Of a stretch of DNA of 64,000 bases, positions 53,939 to 63,494 are shown in pieces. Each line of letters starts with the position of its first letter. The first letter of the stretch is position 1. This DNA is from Burkholderia sp. S171. Its GTDB lineage: Bacteria; Pseudomonadota; Gammaproteobacteria; Burkholderiales; Burkholderiaceae. Position numbers and translations under genes: made by a program. The stretch is from positions 62,530 through 126,529 of the forward strand of contig NZ_LMUF01000010.1 in assembly GCF_009766085.1 (NCBI RefSeq). Direction: 5' to 3'. The notes beneath the pieces were generated by a model that was not told where the DNA came from, searched no databases, and was given only the letters and a program-made list of their open reading frames with translations.

Positions 53939-55549
53939 CTAGTCCAGGGCCGGGGATTCTTGCGCCAACGGTGCCGATACTTCACGAGGCGTGTCGTCCT
54001 CCTTTTCTTGTCCAACTTCTCCGTGGTCGGAGCGAACCCGCCCAAGCAAGGCAAAGACCAGAACGGCAGCAGCCAGGGTCAGAATAATCGCGACCCAGAG
54101 AAGCTTCTTGAACGCGAGGTCATAGGCCATAAGCAGGTGCACGTGATCGAAGCCCGACAGGATCGATTCGGCTTTCGCCAGCGTTCCCGCTGCGAGTTGC
54201 GCCGCACCTGATGCCAGCGTATCCGGATTCTGATCGGGCCTGATGTCGGTCAGCGTTTGCCGGGCGAAAAACGCCAGCAACGAACCCACAATGGCCATGG
54301 CCGTGCTATCAATCGAGACGCGCAGAGCGCCAAAGATACCAACAGCCATCCCGGCTTTATCGCTAGGGACAACGCTCACGGCTAGGTTGTCCATCAGCCC
54401 CCATGGAATGGCGGCGCCCAGGCCAATCAAAAGCAGATCCACGCGCATCAGGATGCCATCGTCTCCGAGTGGCACCTGGGTGAGTAGAAAGAGCCCTGAG
54501 ACCGAGATGAGCATGCCCAAACCCGAGAGGATGCCAACCGGAATAAAACGGGTCAGCATTGCCGAAAGGAACGGAATAAAAAGCAGCGGCGCTGAGAAAT
54601 ACAGCATCAGTATCCCGGCATCCAGGGCATTGAGCCCTTCAATTCCGATAAACCGCAACGGCAGAATAACGAGCAGCGCAATATACGAATACGCGGTCGC
54701 GAGCGGCAGAAGCTGTGCGCCCACGAAGCGCGGATAGCGGAAAAGGCTGAGATCGAGCATGGGATTCAAGACTTTCGTCTCGATCACAACAAACAGGACC
54801 AGTGCCAGAGCGCTTGCCAGAAAGAGTCCCAAGACAAGCGGGCCCGTCCATCCATATACCGGGGCTTCAACCACCGCGAAGGTGAAGAGTGTCAGCATGA
54901 GGGTGAAGGTGCCGGCGCCGGCCCAGTCGAGGCCATGCACCGAAGCATTCTTGCTGTCCGTCATGAAGAAAATGCACAGTATCAGTGCGATAAAACTGAT
55001 CAGCGCGCTACTGAGAAAGACCGCGTGCCAACTGGAAAAAGCGATCAGAATGCCGGCCAGAGTCGGGCCGAAGGCGAGGCCTGCGCCAAACGCGATGCCG
55101 ATAAGGCTGAAAATCCTGACGCGTACCGGGCCTTCGAATTCCTGGGCCAGCATTGACACGCCGCCGGCATAAGCACAAGCAGCCGCAAGACCATGCGGAA
55201 CGCGAAGGAAGTCAATCCACAACACGCTGGGTGCGAGCGGCATCAACAGCGAAACGATCGTCATGACCAACATGCCAACGAAGAAGATTTTCTTGCGGCC
55301 GTAGTGATCGGCAAGCGCACCCGCCACCATCAGGGTACTGCCGCAGGCGAGCATGAAGGCATTGGTGATCCAGGAAAGGGCAACGGTCCCTCCTGCAAGG
55401 TCACGACTGATATACGTTTGGGCAGCGGGTCCCGCCGAAAGACTTAAAGGCAAGCTGATGCAGGCCAAAATCACCGCAATGAGAACAAGGGATTTGGCGC
55501 GCGCGGATCGCGGCACTGTCGGGGAAGCATTCGTGGTGCGCTGGAGCAT
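53939..55549 (-). CDS. MFS drug-efflux-type carrier (DHA2, 14 segments)
   Basis: The 536-residue protein has about fourteen membrane segments and the DHA2 pattern: WITNAFMLACGSTLMVAGALADHYGRKKIFF in the first loop, RVPHGLAAACAYAGGVSML, and GIAFGAGLAFGPTLAGILI (motif C of exporters). It probably expels hydrophobic or phenolic compounds using protons. The C-terminal tail is long and charged. The MarR gene on the same strand, 671 bases downstream, is its plausible regulator. Ribosome site weak. Confidence 0.86.
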   Translation of the reverse strand: MLQRTTNASPTVPRSARAKSLVLIAVILACISLPLSLSAGPAAQTYISRDLAGGTVALSWITNAFMLACGSTLMVAGALADHYGRKKIFFVGMLVMTIVSLLMPLAPSVLWIDFLRVPHGLAAACAYAGGVSMLAQEFEGPVRVRIFSLIGIAFGAGLAFGPTLAGILIAFSSWHAVFLSSALISFIALILCIFFMTDSKNASVHGLDWAGAGTFTLMLTLFTFAVVEAPVYGWTGPLVLGLFLASALALVLFVVIETKVLNPMLDLSLFRYPRFVGAQLLPLATAYSYIALLVILPLRFIGIEGLNALDAGILMLYFSAPLLFIPFLSAMLTRFIPVGILSGLGMLISVSGLFLLTQVPLGDDGILMRVDLLLIGLGAAIPWGLMDNLAVSVVPSDKAGMAVGIFGALRVSIDSTAMAIVGSLLAFFARQTLTDIRPDQNPDTLASGAAQLAAGTLAKAESILSGFDHVHLLMAYDLAFKKLLWVAIILTLAAAVLVFALLGRVRSDHGEVGQEKEDDTPREVSAPLAQESPALD

Positions 55550-55798
55550 CGATAAGATTCCCTAAGGTTCATGCAATACAGGAATGGCGCAACTGCGCCT
55601 CTCCCGGTTTTGAGCTTGCATCAATCCTAGGGGTGTCAGCGTTATGGATAAAGAAAGACAATGCGAATTCATCTGTCGGGAAACACGAATAATGGAGGAC
55701 CTGCTGCAGGGCGTGATTGCATCGCTGACTGCCGCTTAGCAGCGACGCATTTGTGAGTCACTGCCACAGCCCGGCAGCTACTGCGGCCGGAGGCCGCT

Positions 55799-56248
55799 TT
55801 AAATCCACTGATCGTTTTCAACAGTACGCTCGTCCGTCGCGCCGTCGCCCGTGTTCACTACACCTCGCGGCTCGATCAGCAGCATCTTCACTTCCGCGTT
55901 TGCGCAGGGCTTGTGCTCGACGCCCTTTGGCACCACCGCCATCTGACCGGCACGCAGCACGATCGAGCCGTCGCCCGAAGGTCCCGCGCGAAAATCGATA
56001 CGCAATTCGCCTTCGAGCACGATGAACGTTTCGTCGGTATCGGTATGACGGTGCCACTGGAATTCGCCTTCGACCTTCACTACCTTGAACTGATAGTCGT
56101 TCATTTCAGCGACAACGCGCGGTTGCCAGTGACCGTCGATCAGCGCGATCTTGGCCGTCAGGTCGATGGACTCGCACTGGCCACGCTCGGCCGGCGCGGT
56201 GGTGTGGTTTAAAGCTTGGGATTGCGAATGGGATTGGGATTGGGACAT
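55799..56248 (-). CDS. Cupin-domain protein
   Basis: The 149-residue protein has a single cupin barrel: WHRHTDTDETFIVLEGELRI gives the metal ligands His, His and Glu, and MAVVPKGVEHKPCANAEVKML the last His. The N-terminus is a low-complexity run (MSQSQSHSQSQ). It may bind a metal and a small acid, or act as a sugar/aromatic isomerase or dioxygenase, which sequence cannot decide. It is downstream of an AraC gene read in the opposite sense of flow (both minus strand, AraC upstream), so the two may be co-transcribed. Confidence 0.84.
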   Translation of the reverse strand: MSQSQSHSQSQALNHTTAPAERGQCESIDLTAKIALIDGHWQPRVVAEMNDYQFKVVKVEGEFQWHRHTDTDETFIVLEGELRIDFRAGPSGDGSIVLRAGQMAVVPKGVEHKPCANAEVKMLLIEPRGVVNTGDGATDERTVENDQWI

Positions 56249-56323
56249 CGTTCTCTCCGTCAGGGGGCAATGCGTCGAGGATACGCAGGCTCCTTGCGGC
56301 CGTATTGAACGATTGTGGGTGTT

Positions 56324-57151
56324 TCAGCCGCGCTGGACGCCGCCCGCGACCTGGAGCCAGCGCCCCGGCGTCAGTCCGAATGTCTTCGCGAAATGCCGCG
56401 TCATGTGGCTCTGATCAGCAAAACCCGCGGCCGCAGCGGCGTGAGCGAGTGAGGTGCCTCCGAGCAGCATGCGGCGCACCGCATCAAGGCGCCGCATAGT
56501 CAGATACCGATACGGGCTCGTGCCGTAGAACGTACGAAAGTCGTTCGAAAGGCTCCAGCGATCGCGACCCGTCGCCGCTTCGAGTTCGTCGAGCGTAACG
56601 ACGCGTGCGCAGTCTGCGAGCAGATAGTCGCGTGCGCGCCGCGCCGCGAGGAAGTCGCCTTTTGCGCGTCGTGCGGGCGTGCCGGCAGCGGCGGCAAGCG
56701 CGTGCGCCAGTTCGGCGAGTGCATCGCTCTGCTCGAGCGGCTCGAGCGTATAGCCGACGTGCTGCAGCAATGTCGAGGTTGCCGCTGCTAGACGCGGGTC
56801 GGTCGTCACGCCGCCTTCGAGGAACGGCAGTGCGCGTCCGCCGAGCACGTCCTGGAAGAGCGCGGGCTCAACGTAGATCATCCGGTACTGGAACCCTTCG
56901 TCGGTGCCCGCCTGACCATCGTGAGCCTCGTCGGGGTGCAGCACGATCGTGTTGCCGGGCAAGCTGTTTTGCTGGCTGCGCCGATAACTGAAACTCTGGA
57001 CGCCAGCCAGCGTGCGGCCAATCGCATAGGTGTCGTGCCGATGCATGGCATACGCGTTGCCGTGAAACCATGCTTCGATACGCTCGACGCCTTCTATCGG
57101 CTCGGCGCGCTTCACCCAGTCGGGGCATGAGAGCGGGGCTTGTCGGTTCAT
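56324..57151 (-). CDS. AraC-family regulator with AraC-like sugar/ligand-binding domain
   Basis: The 275-residue protein has a cupin N-terminus (WFHGNAYAMHRHDTYAIGRTLAG, FSYR) and a C-terminal double helix-turn-helix (TLDELEAATGRDRWSLSNDFR, then AAAAAGFADQSHMTRHFAKTFGLTPGRW). I take the ATG at 57151; the longer frame runs through a 10-bp tandem repeat and lacks a site. It lies directly upstream of the cupin gene on the same strand. The effector is unknown. Confidence 0.87.
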   Translation of the reverse strand: MNRQAPLSCPDWVKRAEPIEGVERIEAWFHGNAYAMHRHDTYAIGRTLAGVQSFSYRRSQQNSLPGNTIVLHPDEAHDGQAGTDEGFQYRMIYVEPALFQDVLGGRALPFLEGGVTTDPRLAAATSTLLQHVGYTLEPLEQSDALAELAHALAAAAGTPARRAKGDFLAARRARDYLLADCARVVTLDELEAATGRDRWSLSNDFRTFYGTSPYRYLTMRRLDAVRRMLLGGTSLAHAAAAAGFADQSHMTRHFAKTFGLTPGRWLQVAGGVQRG

Positions 57152-57160
57152 GATGGGTCG

Positions 57161-57200
57161 GCCTTTGATGGCCTTTGATGGCCTTTGATGGCCTTTGATG
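57161..57200. repeat. Four perfect tandem copies of a 10-bp unit
   Basis: The unit gcctttgatg occurs four times in a row starting ten bases before the AraC start codon (upstream on the minus strand). It lies in the leader of the AraC gene, so copy number could alter its expression. A fifth, decayed copy (gcctgaggtg) follows. Confidence 0.9.
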
Positions 57201-57460
57201 GCCTGAGGTGTCGCGCGGCGATACGGGCGCTCACGCGCGGTAGGGTACGCAGCGGCTACCTGAATTGTCGCACGGGGCAGCCCACGCGCGATTGATGCCA
57301 ACACTCGCGACCGCGCGCTCAACTTCAGCCGCTGCATGACATAGTATTAGATTGATTGATACTGCCATCAGACATGCTGTTTTCTTGAATTTGTCTCTCT
57401 ACACTTGTTTCCGAGGCGACCCACCACGCGCCGTGATAACGAAAGTTTCGGGAGATAAAA

Positions 57461-58849
57461 GTGAGCACACAGATATTGCTGGAGGATCTTCCTCTGCGCC
57501 GCTTCCATCTGCGCGTAGCGTTCAGCGGCACAGGAGGCCAGTTTAGCGACGGCTTCGTGCTGGGGATCATCGGCATCGCGGTAAGCATGGCATCCGTGTC
57601 CCTTCATTTGACTCCTCTCTGGATGGGGCTGCTTGGCGCGGCGTCCCTGGCGGGCCTGTTTCTTGGAAGCATGTTCGCGGGTCCGATCGCCGACAAGTAC
57701 GGCCGCCGTACCATCTTCGCGTTCGACATGTTGTTGTTTGCGGTCATCTCGGCGGCGCAATATTTCGTGACTTCACCGGCACAACTGTTGGTCCTGCGCC
57801 TTCTGCTGGGACTGATTCTTGGAGCCGACTACGTCGTAAGCAAATCACTCGTGACCGAGTTTTCGCCACGCCGTTACCGAGGCCGCTTGCTCAGCGTGCT
57901 GGCCGCTGCATGGGCTGCGGGCTATGTCGGCGCCTACCTCATCGGGTTCGTTGTTCGTGACATTGGACCCGATGCATGGCGGGTCATGCTTGCTGCGAGC
58001 GGGATCCCGGCACTGCTTATTCTTCCATTCCGGCTGGGCGTGCCGGAGTCGCCGATGTGGTTGATGAAACGCGGTCGGCGCGAAGAGGCGCTTGCAATTA
58101 TTCGTCGTAAATTCGGGCCTGAAGTCATCCTCGCTGAACCGTCAGCCATGTCTCCGCAACGGCGTGGCGCATGGTCGGAATTGCTCTCGCCGCGCTGGCG
58201 CAAGAACACGCTGGTCGGTTGCGTTTTCTACACCTGTCAGGTCGTCCCGTACTTTGCGCTAGGCACGTTTTCCCCGAAGGTGCTTCAGGCCCTACAGGTC
58301 AAGGACAACTTTGTGGGCGGCCTTATTTATAACGTCCTGCTCTTTGCTGGCGCGATCATTGGTCTTTTGATTGTCGACAAGCTGTCGCGCCGTGCATTCC
58401 TCATTGGAACGTTCTACCTCGCGGCGCTGGCCCTGGCGATACTTGCTTACGCGGGGTTTGGGCCGATAGGAACCATGGTCGCCTTCGGTCTCTTCGCCTG
58501 CATTCTCTCAGCGGCCGCCAACCTTGAGTTCGTATATCCACCCGAACTCTTTCCGACGCACCTGCGTGCATCGGGAGTTGGACTGGTCGTCGCTTCCAGC
58601 CGGTTTGGTTCGGCTATCAGCACGTTCCTTCTTCCGTTGGCGGTGCAGCACGTTGGCATTCACCCGGCACTCGGCGTGTGCGTCGGTGTATTGGTGTTCG
58701 GTGGCATCTTCTGCCATGTGTTTGCGCCGGAAACAGGCGGTGAAAACCTGTCGGACATGAAACCCGATCAAAGTAATGAAAGCGAGTCTGCAGCCAGAGG
58801 GGGACAGGGTGTCGTGCTTGCCGCTTCTTCGGACGGCAACCGGAGTTAG
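57461..58849 (+). CDS. MFS carrier, sugar-porter/metabolite family
   Basis: The 462-residue protein starts at a GTG with GGGAGA before it and has about twelve membrane segments. SDGFVLGIIGIAV opens segment 1, SMFAGPIADKYGRRTIF is the first cytoplasmic loop, RLLLGLILGADYVVSKSL segment 4, and PELFPTHLRASGVGL the loop of the second half, as in sugar-porter and niacin/aromatic carriers. It leads a plus-strand run with a LysR regulator and an aspartase-like lyase, so an amino or dicarboxylic acid is the likely cargo. Confidence 0.85.
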   Translation: MSTQILLEDLPLRRFHLRVAFSGTGGQFSDGFVLGIIGIAVSMASVSLHLTPLWMGLLGAASLAGLFLGSMFAGPIADKYGRRTIFAFDMLLFAVISAAQYFVTSPAQLLVLRLLLGLILGADYVVSKSLVTEFSPRRYRGRLLSVLAAAWAAGYVGAYLIGFVVRDIGPDAWRVMLAASGIPALLILPFRLGVPESPMWLMKRGRREEALAIIRRKFGPEVILAEPSAMSPQRRGAWSELLSPRWRKNTLVGCVFYTCQVVPYFALGTFSPKVLQALQVKDNFVGGLIYNVLLFAGAIIGLLIVDKLSRRAFLIGTFYLAALALAILAYAGFGPIGTMVAFGLFACILSAAANLEFVYPPELFPTHLRASGVGLVVASSRFGSAISTFLLPLAVQHVGIHPALGVCVGVLVFGGIFCHVFAPETGGENLSDMKPDQSNESESAARGGQGVVLAASSDGNRS

Positions 58850-58943
58850 GAAACGGTTGATGCTCGGTTGATGCTCCGACGCGACGCGCAAGATGACTTA
58901 TCCTGCGGTGTCATGCAAGGACAACGTTCTGGAAAAACACACC

Positions 58944-59924
58944 ATGTCGCCGAAGCCAATTGATATGCACGCGGTACAAGTATTCGTCGCTGTCGCGGAA
59001 GAAGGCAGCATGTCGAGTGCGGCGGCGCGAATGGGGATTTCTCAATCGGGTGTCTCCCAGATCATCCGGCAGCTCGAAGATGAACTCGGCGTAGTGCTCG
59101 TCAATCGAACCACCCGGCCGCTGGCGCTGACGCCGTTCGGTATAGCGCTGCGAAACCGCGGCGCAATACTGAGCGAGGAAATCGCGAACCTGAAGGCCCA
59201 AGTTGTTGAAGCAGGGCAGGGGATCAGGCCCGACCTGCGTATCGGACTGGTCGACTCGTTTGCAGCGACTTGCGGGTCGGTCTTTACCAAGCGCCTGTTG
59301 GGGAAGGTTTCAAAGCTATCCATACGAACCGGATTAAGTCCTCAGCAGGGCGAAGCATTGCTAAGGCGGGACCTGGATCTTATCGTCACCAGCGACGCGC
59401 TGATGGATGCCAACGACGTGGTGCGGTACCAGCTCTTCTCAGAGCGATACCTTGTCATCACGCCAAAGGACGAGCACAGGTCCGTGCGGACTGTCGAGGA
59501 CATTCGTGTCCTCGCAAACTCGCTGCCGATCGTACGCTTCAACCGGACCTCGCAGGTTGGCATGCAGATCGAGCGCTACCTGCGCCGGATCGATCTGCGT
59601 ATGCCGATCCGTCTGGAACTGGATAACGCCGATGCCCTGACTTCGATGGTTGCCGAGGGGATCGGATGGGCGGTGACTTCGCCGATGTGCCTGCTGCAGG
59701 GCGCAGCCTATGCAAGCGCGGTTACCACGCATGTGGTGGACAACCTGGGACTTGAACGCTCGCTTTATCTGGTCGCGCGCCGTGACGAATACAGCGCCTT
59801 TTTTGAGGACGCGTGCGACACGGCGCGCGAGGTGATTGAAACGTCTTTCCTGCCCAGGCTGAAAGCACTCGGGCAGGGCATTGAAGAACTGATTACTGTT
59901 GGCGAAAGGAACGCACATGAATAA
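58944..59924 (+). CDS. LysR-family regulator
   Basis: The 326-residue protein begins MSPKPIDMHAVQVFVAVAEEGSMSSAAARMGISQSGVSQIIRQLEDELG, a clear LysR helix-turn-helix, followed by the effector domain. GGAAAA lies eight bases before the ATG at 58944. It lies between the MFS carrier and the lyase on the same strand, and overlaps the lyase by eight bases, so it is probably co-transcribed with both rather than divergent as usual. Confidence 0.89.
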   Translation: MSPKPIDMHAVQVFVAVAEEGSMSSAAARMGISQSGVSQIIRQLEDELGVVLVNRTTRPLALTPFGIALRNRGAILSEEIANLKAQVVEAGQGIRPDLRIGLVDSFAATCGSVFTKRLLGKVSKLSIRTGLSPQQGEALLRRDLDLIVTSDALMDANDVVRYQLFSERYLVITPKDEHRSVRTVEDIRVLANSLPIVRFNRTSQVGMQIERYLRRIDLRMPIRLELDNADALTSMVAEGIGWAVTSPMCLLQGAAYASAVTTHVVDNLGLERSLYLVARRDEYSAFFEDACDTAREVIETSFLPRLKALGQGIEELITVGERNAHE

Positions 59925-61329
59925 GCTTGCTCACACTGAATCACGCACTGAACGCGACTACGTTGGTGAAGTCTCCATCCCGGGCGACAAACTGTATGGC
60001 GTCAATACGGTAAGAGGTGCTGATAATCTAAGTATCTCGCCGCTCAGCATTGCGCACTATCCGCAGTTCCGGGACGCCTTTGCACAATGCAAGTGGGCTG
60101 CGGCGTTGGCTAATCGTGACAACGACGTGCTGACTGCGCAGCAGTGTGATGCGATCGTGAACGCGTGTCAGGAAGTTATTGCAGGACGGTTTGATGACTC
60201 ACTCATCATTGATCTGATGGAAGGGTCCGGCGGAACCTCGACGAACATGAATTTCAACGAGGTCATCGCCAATCGGGCGCAGCAGCATTTAGGGCACGCA
60301 CCCGGGTCATACGACGTGATCCATCCCAATGACCACGTCAACCGTTCGCAATCGACGAATGACGTTTATCCGGCCGCTCTGAAGATTGCGACGTACGCCA
60401 TGCTCGGACCGCTCGTTGCGGAGATAGAGCAACTTGCCGCGCACTTCGACACCAAGGCGACAGAGTTCGCCGATATCCTCCATCTTGGCCGTACCTGTCT
60501 TCAAGATGCGCAGCCGATGCGACTGGGGCAGGTTTTTGGCGGCTACGCGTCGCTTACCCGGCGTCTGGCGGAAGAGCTCGCGGCCGTACGCGACAAACTG
60601 CGCACGCTTCCGCTCGGCGGTACTGCGATCGGTACGGGGTTTGGTGCGCCTGCACGATATCGATCGGCTGTGTATCAGCATCTCTCGAGCATCGCCGGCG
60701 TGGACTATGTGGCACCGTCGAACCCGTTCGACGCGATGCAGAATATGGACGTGTTTTCTCGCGTATCAGGCGAACTGCGTACCTGCACTGCGTCTCTCGC
60801 GAAGGTCGCGTCGGATCTGACCGTGCTGTCATCCGGGCCGGTAGGGGGGTTGGGAGAATTGCGGCTTCCTGAAGCTCAGGCCGGCTCGTCGATCATGCCG
60901 GGCAAAGTTAACCCGGTCTTGCCAATGGCCATGATCCAGTTGAGTTTTGCTGTCATCGGGAATGACGTGGCTGTCTCGCAGGCGGTTCAGTATGGCGAAC
61001 TGGAAATCAATCACTTCGAGCCCGTTGTGGCGTCCCGTGTGTTCGACAGCATCATGCTGCTGACCCATGGCATCCAACGGTTCGGGCAGAAATGCGTTGC
61101 CGGTATCACGGCCGATATCGCGCGAAACGAGCAACACCTGATGGATTCAATGGCGATGGCAACCGCGCTCGTGCCAAAACTTGGCTACGCTCGCGTGAGC
61201 AAACTGGCCCGCCAGTCCGTGGCCGAAGGTCGCCCGCTGCGGACCATTCTGGAGGAGTCCGGGCTGCTTGCCGCAGACGATGCGTTGGCCGCTATTCAAG
61301 AGGCCTCGCATCCGGTTTTCGGCGTGTAA
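59917..61329 (+). CDS. Aspartase/fumarase superfamily lyase (aspartate ammonia-lyase-like)
   Basis: The 470-residue enzyme has the superfamily blocks GGTSTNMNFNEVIANRA, NRSQSTNDVYP, LGRTCLQDAQPMRLGQ and the signature GSSIMPGKVNPV at 323-334. It starts ERDYVGEVSIPGDKLYGVNTVRG as aspartases do. Aspartase splits aspartate to fumarate and ammonia; fumarases use the same fold. The LysR overlap and the neighbouring carrier indicate a dedicated catabolic unit, possibly for a substituted aspartate. It converges with the PhzF-aldolase-nitrilase operon. Confidence 0.88.
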   Translation: MNKLAHTESRTERDYVGEVSIPGDKLYGVNTVRGADNLSISPLSIAHYPQFRDAFAQCKWAAALANRDNDVLTAQQCDAIVNACQEVIAGRFDDSLIIDLMEGSGGTSTNMNFNEVIANRAQQHLGHAPGSYDVIHPNDHVNRSQSTNDVYPAALKIATYAMLGPLVAEIEQLAAHFDTKATEFADILHLGRTCLQDAQPMRLGQVFGGYASLTRRLAEELAAVRDKLRTLPLGGTAIGTGFGAPARYRSAVYQHLSSIAGVDYVAPSNPFDAMQNMDVFSRVSGELRTCTASLAKVASDLTVLSSGPVGGLGELRLPEAQAGSSIMPGKVNPVLPMAMIQLSFAVIGNDVAVSQAVQYGELEINHFEPVVASRVFDSIMLLTHGIQRFGQKCVAGITADIARNEQHLMDSMAMATALVPKLGYARVSKLARQSVAEGRPLRTILEESGLLAADDALAAIQEASHPVFGV

Positions 61330-61472
61330 GCGAGAGTGATCACGGGCACGCGTTGTTGCGAGCCCAGTTGCGGCGCGCAAGCGAAATGGAACGACGGGCG
61401 CGCGGTTCTCAAGCGACTTCGACCCGGACTACTTGAGTACTGTCAATGTGGTGCGCGATGCTCCCGGCTGTG

Positions 61473-62363
61473 TTAACAACAAAGACAGTATCCTTCGGAA
61501 ACGGTAACAGCGAATCCTCCAATTTCGATGCGCTTGTCGGCGTCCGGACCTTCCCAAAACACTCGGCCAGAGCGATGAACCTGCTTCCCCTGACCGGCAA
61601 CGTGCGTTGCCGACCCCACGCGCCAATCATTCCGATACGCAACCAACGCGGCGGCACACGCATTTCCCCCACCGCATACGGCGTCTTCAGGAACACCGAT
61701 AGCAGGAGCGAATGAACGCACTTCATAGTGCACGTCGCTCAAACCCGTTGATCCGAGAACGGTAATACCCGAGACCTGATGAACATCGCTCAGGCTGTTG
61801 ATCGCGTCGAAGTCGGGACGCAGCCGGTCTACATCCGACGCCGCGGGCAGTTCGACGACTAGCCAGCGCGCACCGGCGTCGACGATGAATATCTGATCCG
61901 TCCCGGATGGATGCCTTAGCGCGGCTATTACCGCGGCACCCTCAACGCGATTCACGCTCCGCACGTCGGGAATTGGAGTCTGGAAAAAGATTCGATGCTG
62001 ATCTTCGACTACTTCCACACGCATTTGCACCAACCCTGCGGGACTGCGCTGGATGAACTTACCGTTTCTTGCTGAAATGATTCCTTTGCTTAGCAAGACA
62101 TGCGCGACGCCTATAGAGGGATGTCCGGCAAACGGAAGCTCGCGAATAGTTGACCAGATTCTTACGGCGTAGTCCGCTTCCGCCTTCGCTTCCACGCCGC
62201 GCGGGAGAATGAACACCGTTTCCGGCAAGCCAAGCCACTGGGCAATCTGTAACATACGCTTAGGTGACGGCTCCACTGAGGGGATGATGATAGCGACCGG
62301 GTTGCCTCGGAAGGAATCCTGAGTAAACACGTCCACCAGGTAGAGTTGCGCGTTATTGTTCAA
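61473..62363 (-). CDS. PhzF-family isomerase
   Basis: The 296-residue protein begins LYLVDVFTQDSFRGNPVAI and has LPETVFI with the catalytic Glu48, RELPFAGHPSIGVAHVL and DAVCGGGNACAAAL, the PhzF/diaminopimelate-epimerase-like fold. Members isomerise allylic or amino acid substrates. The Gly-rich GGGNACAA replaces the more usual GSA motif. Start is a TTG with AGGAAC before it; the family N-terminus supports this. It is the last gene of the minus-strand operon with a threonine-aldolase-like gene. Confidence 0.85.
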   Translation of the reverse strand: MNNNAQLYLVDVFTQDSFRGNPVAIIIPSVEPSPKRMLQIAQWLGLPETVFILPRGVEAKAEADYAVRIWSTIRELPFAGHPSIGVAHVLLSKGIISARNGKFIQRSPAGLVQMRVEVVEDQHRIFFQTPIPDVRSVNRVEGAAVIAALRHPSGTDQIFIVDAGARWLVVELPAASDVDRLRPDFDAINSLSDVHQVSGITVLGSTGLSDVHYEVRSFAPAIGVPEDAVCGGGNACAAALVAYRNDWRVGSATHVAGQGKQVHRSGRVFWEGPDADKRIEIGGFAVTVSEGYCLCC

Positions 62364-62414
62364 GATGAAGTTCCTGTCTGGTGAGGACCGTGGCGCAATG
62401 GCGTGGTTTCTCGT

Positions 62415-63482
62415 TCACTCGCTCGACCGTAGTTCACGCGCTGTGGCAATCAAGATTGCCGCAGCAGCGACAACGTCTTCACGTGTGACGCCGAGATGGG
62501 TCGTTGCACGGATTCTCCCATTGGGCAGCGCGCGAATCCGTACGCCTCGCTCGATTGCACGACGTGCAAAGGTGGCTGCATCGGCCAGCAGGCCCTGCAA
62601 GCTGAACAGCACCAGGTTCGATTGAGGAATCAGCGTGCTGAATACAAACGATGGCTCGGCCGACAAAAGTGTCACGAACAACTTGGCGTTCGCATGGTCG
62701 TCGGCGAGGCGGTCGACATGATGGTCGAGCGCATAAATCGCAGCAGCCGCCAGCACGCCAGACTGACGCATCGCACCGCCCAGACGATATTTCCACACCC
62801 ATGCATCGCGAATGAAATCAGCACTGCCGCACAATACCGCGCCAACAGGACATCCCAGGCCCTTGGTGAAGTCGACCCAGGCGCTATCCCATCCTTGCGT
62901 ATAGTCGCGCATCGGAATACCCGTTGCGCACGTCGCGTTGAACAGGCGGGCTCCGTCAATATGAGTCTTGAGTCCCGCGCCGAGCGCGGCGTCGCGTACG
63001 CCACGCAGCGTGTCCAGAGGCCATACGGCGCCGCCGCTGAAGTTGGTTGTCTGCTCGATGCAGACCATCGCGGAGCGCGGTGCCGTGCGTGAGGGAAAAC
63101 GAATCGCAGCGAGGCATTGATCGGCGGTGAACACGCCGTCTTCGGCGAAAACAGGATTGAGCGCTACACCGGCAATAGCCGCTGCGCCCGCCGCTTCGGT
63201 GGTGCAAATGTGCGACTCGGAGTCCGCGATAATCTCATCACCCGGACGCGTATGCACGAGCGTGGCCACGAGGTTGCACATCGTGCCGGAAGGCATGAAG
63301 ACGGCGGCCGGATAGCCCAGGTCCTCTGCGACCCTCGCACATAGCGCGAGGGTCGTCGGATCTTCATCGGCTTGCTCGTCGCCCACTTCCGCTGCCGCCA
63401 TGGCCGCACGCATGCCGGCGGTCGGGACAGTTTTCGTGTCGCTGTATAAATCGATAATGCGCGCTTTCTCATGGGTCGGCAT
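62415..63482 (-). CDS. Low-specificity threonine aldolase family (PLP beta-hydroxy amino acid aldolase)
   Basis: The 355-residue enzyme begins IDLYSDTKTVPTAGMRAAMA and has SESHICTTEAAGA with His91, HIDGARLFNA with Asp176 and Arg179, and VDFTKGLGCPVG with the PLP Lys207. It cleaves a beta-hydroxy amino acid to glycine (or another amino acid) plus an aldehyde. Length fits the family. The start ATG has no good ribosome site; it lies 12 bases after the nitrilase stop, so translation may depend on it. The substrate in this operon is unclear. Confidence 0.87.
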   Translation of the reverse strand: MPTHEKARIIDLYSDTKTVPTAGMRAAMAAAEVGDEQADEDPTTLALCARVAEDLGYPAAVFMPSGTMCNLVATLVHTRPGDEIIADSESHICTTEAAGAAAIAGVALNPVFAEDGVFTADQCLAAIRFPSRTAPRSAMVCIEQTTNFSGGAVWPLDTLRGVRDAALGAGLKTHIDGARLFNATCATGIPMRDYTQGWDSAWVDFTKGLGCPVGAVLCGSADFIRDAWVWKYRLGGAMRQSGVLAAAAIYALDHHVDRLADDHANAKLFVTLLSAEPSFVFSTLIPQSNLVLFSLQGLLADAATFARRAIERGVRIRALPNGRIRATTHLGVTREDVVAAAAILIATARELRSSE

Positions 63483-63494
63483 GGTGGATCAACG

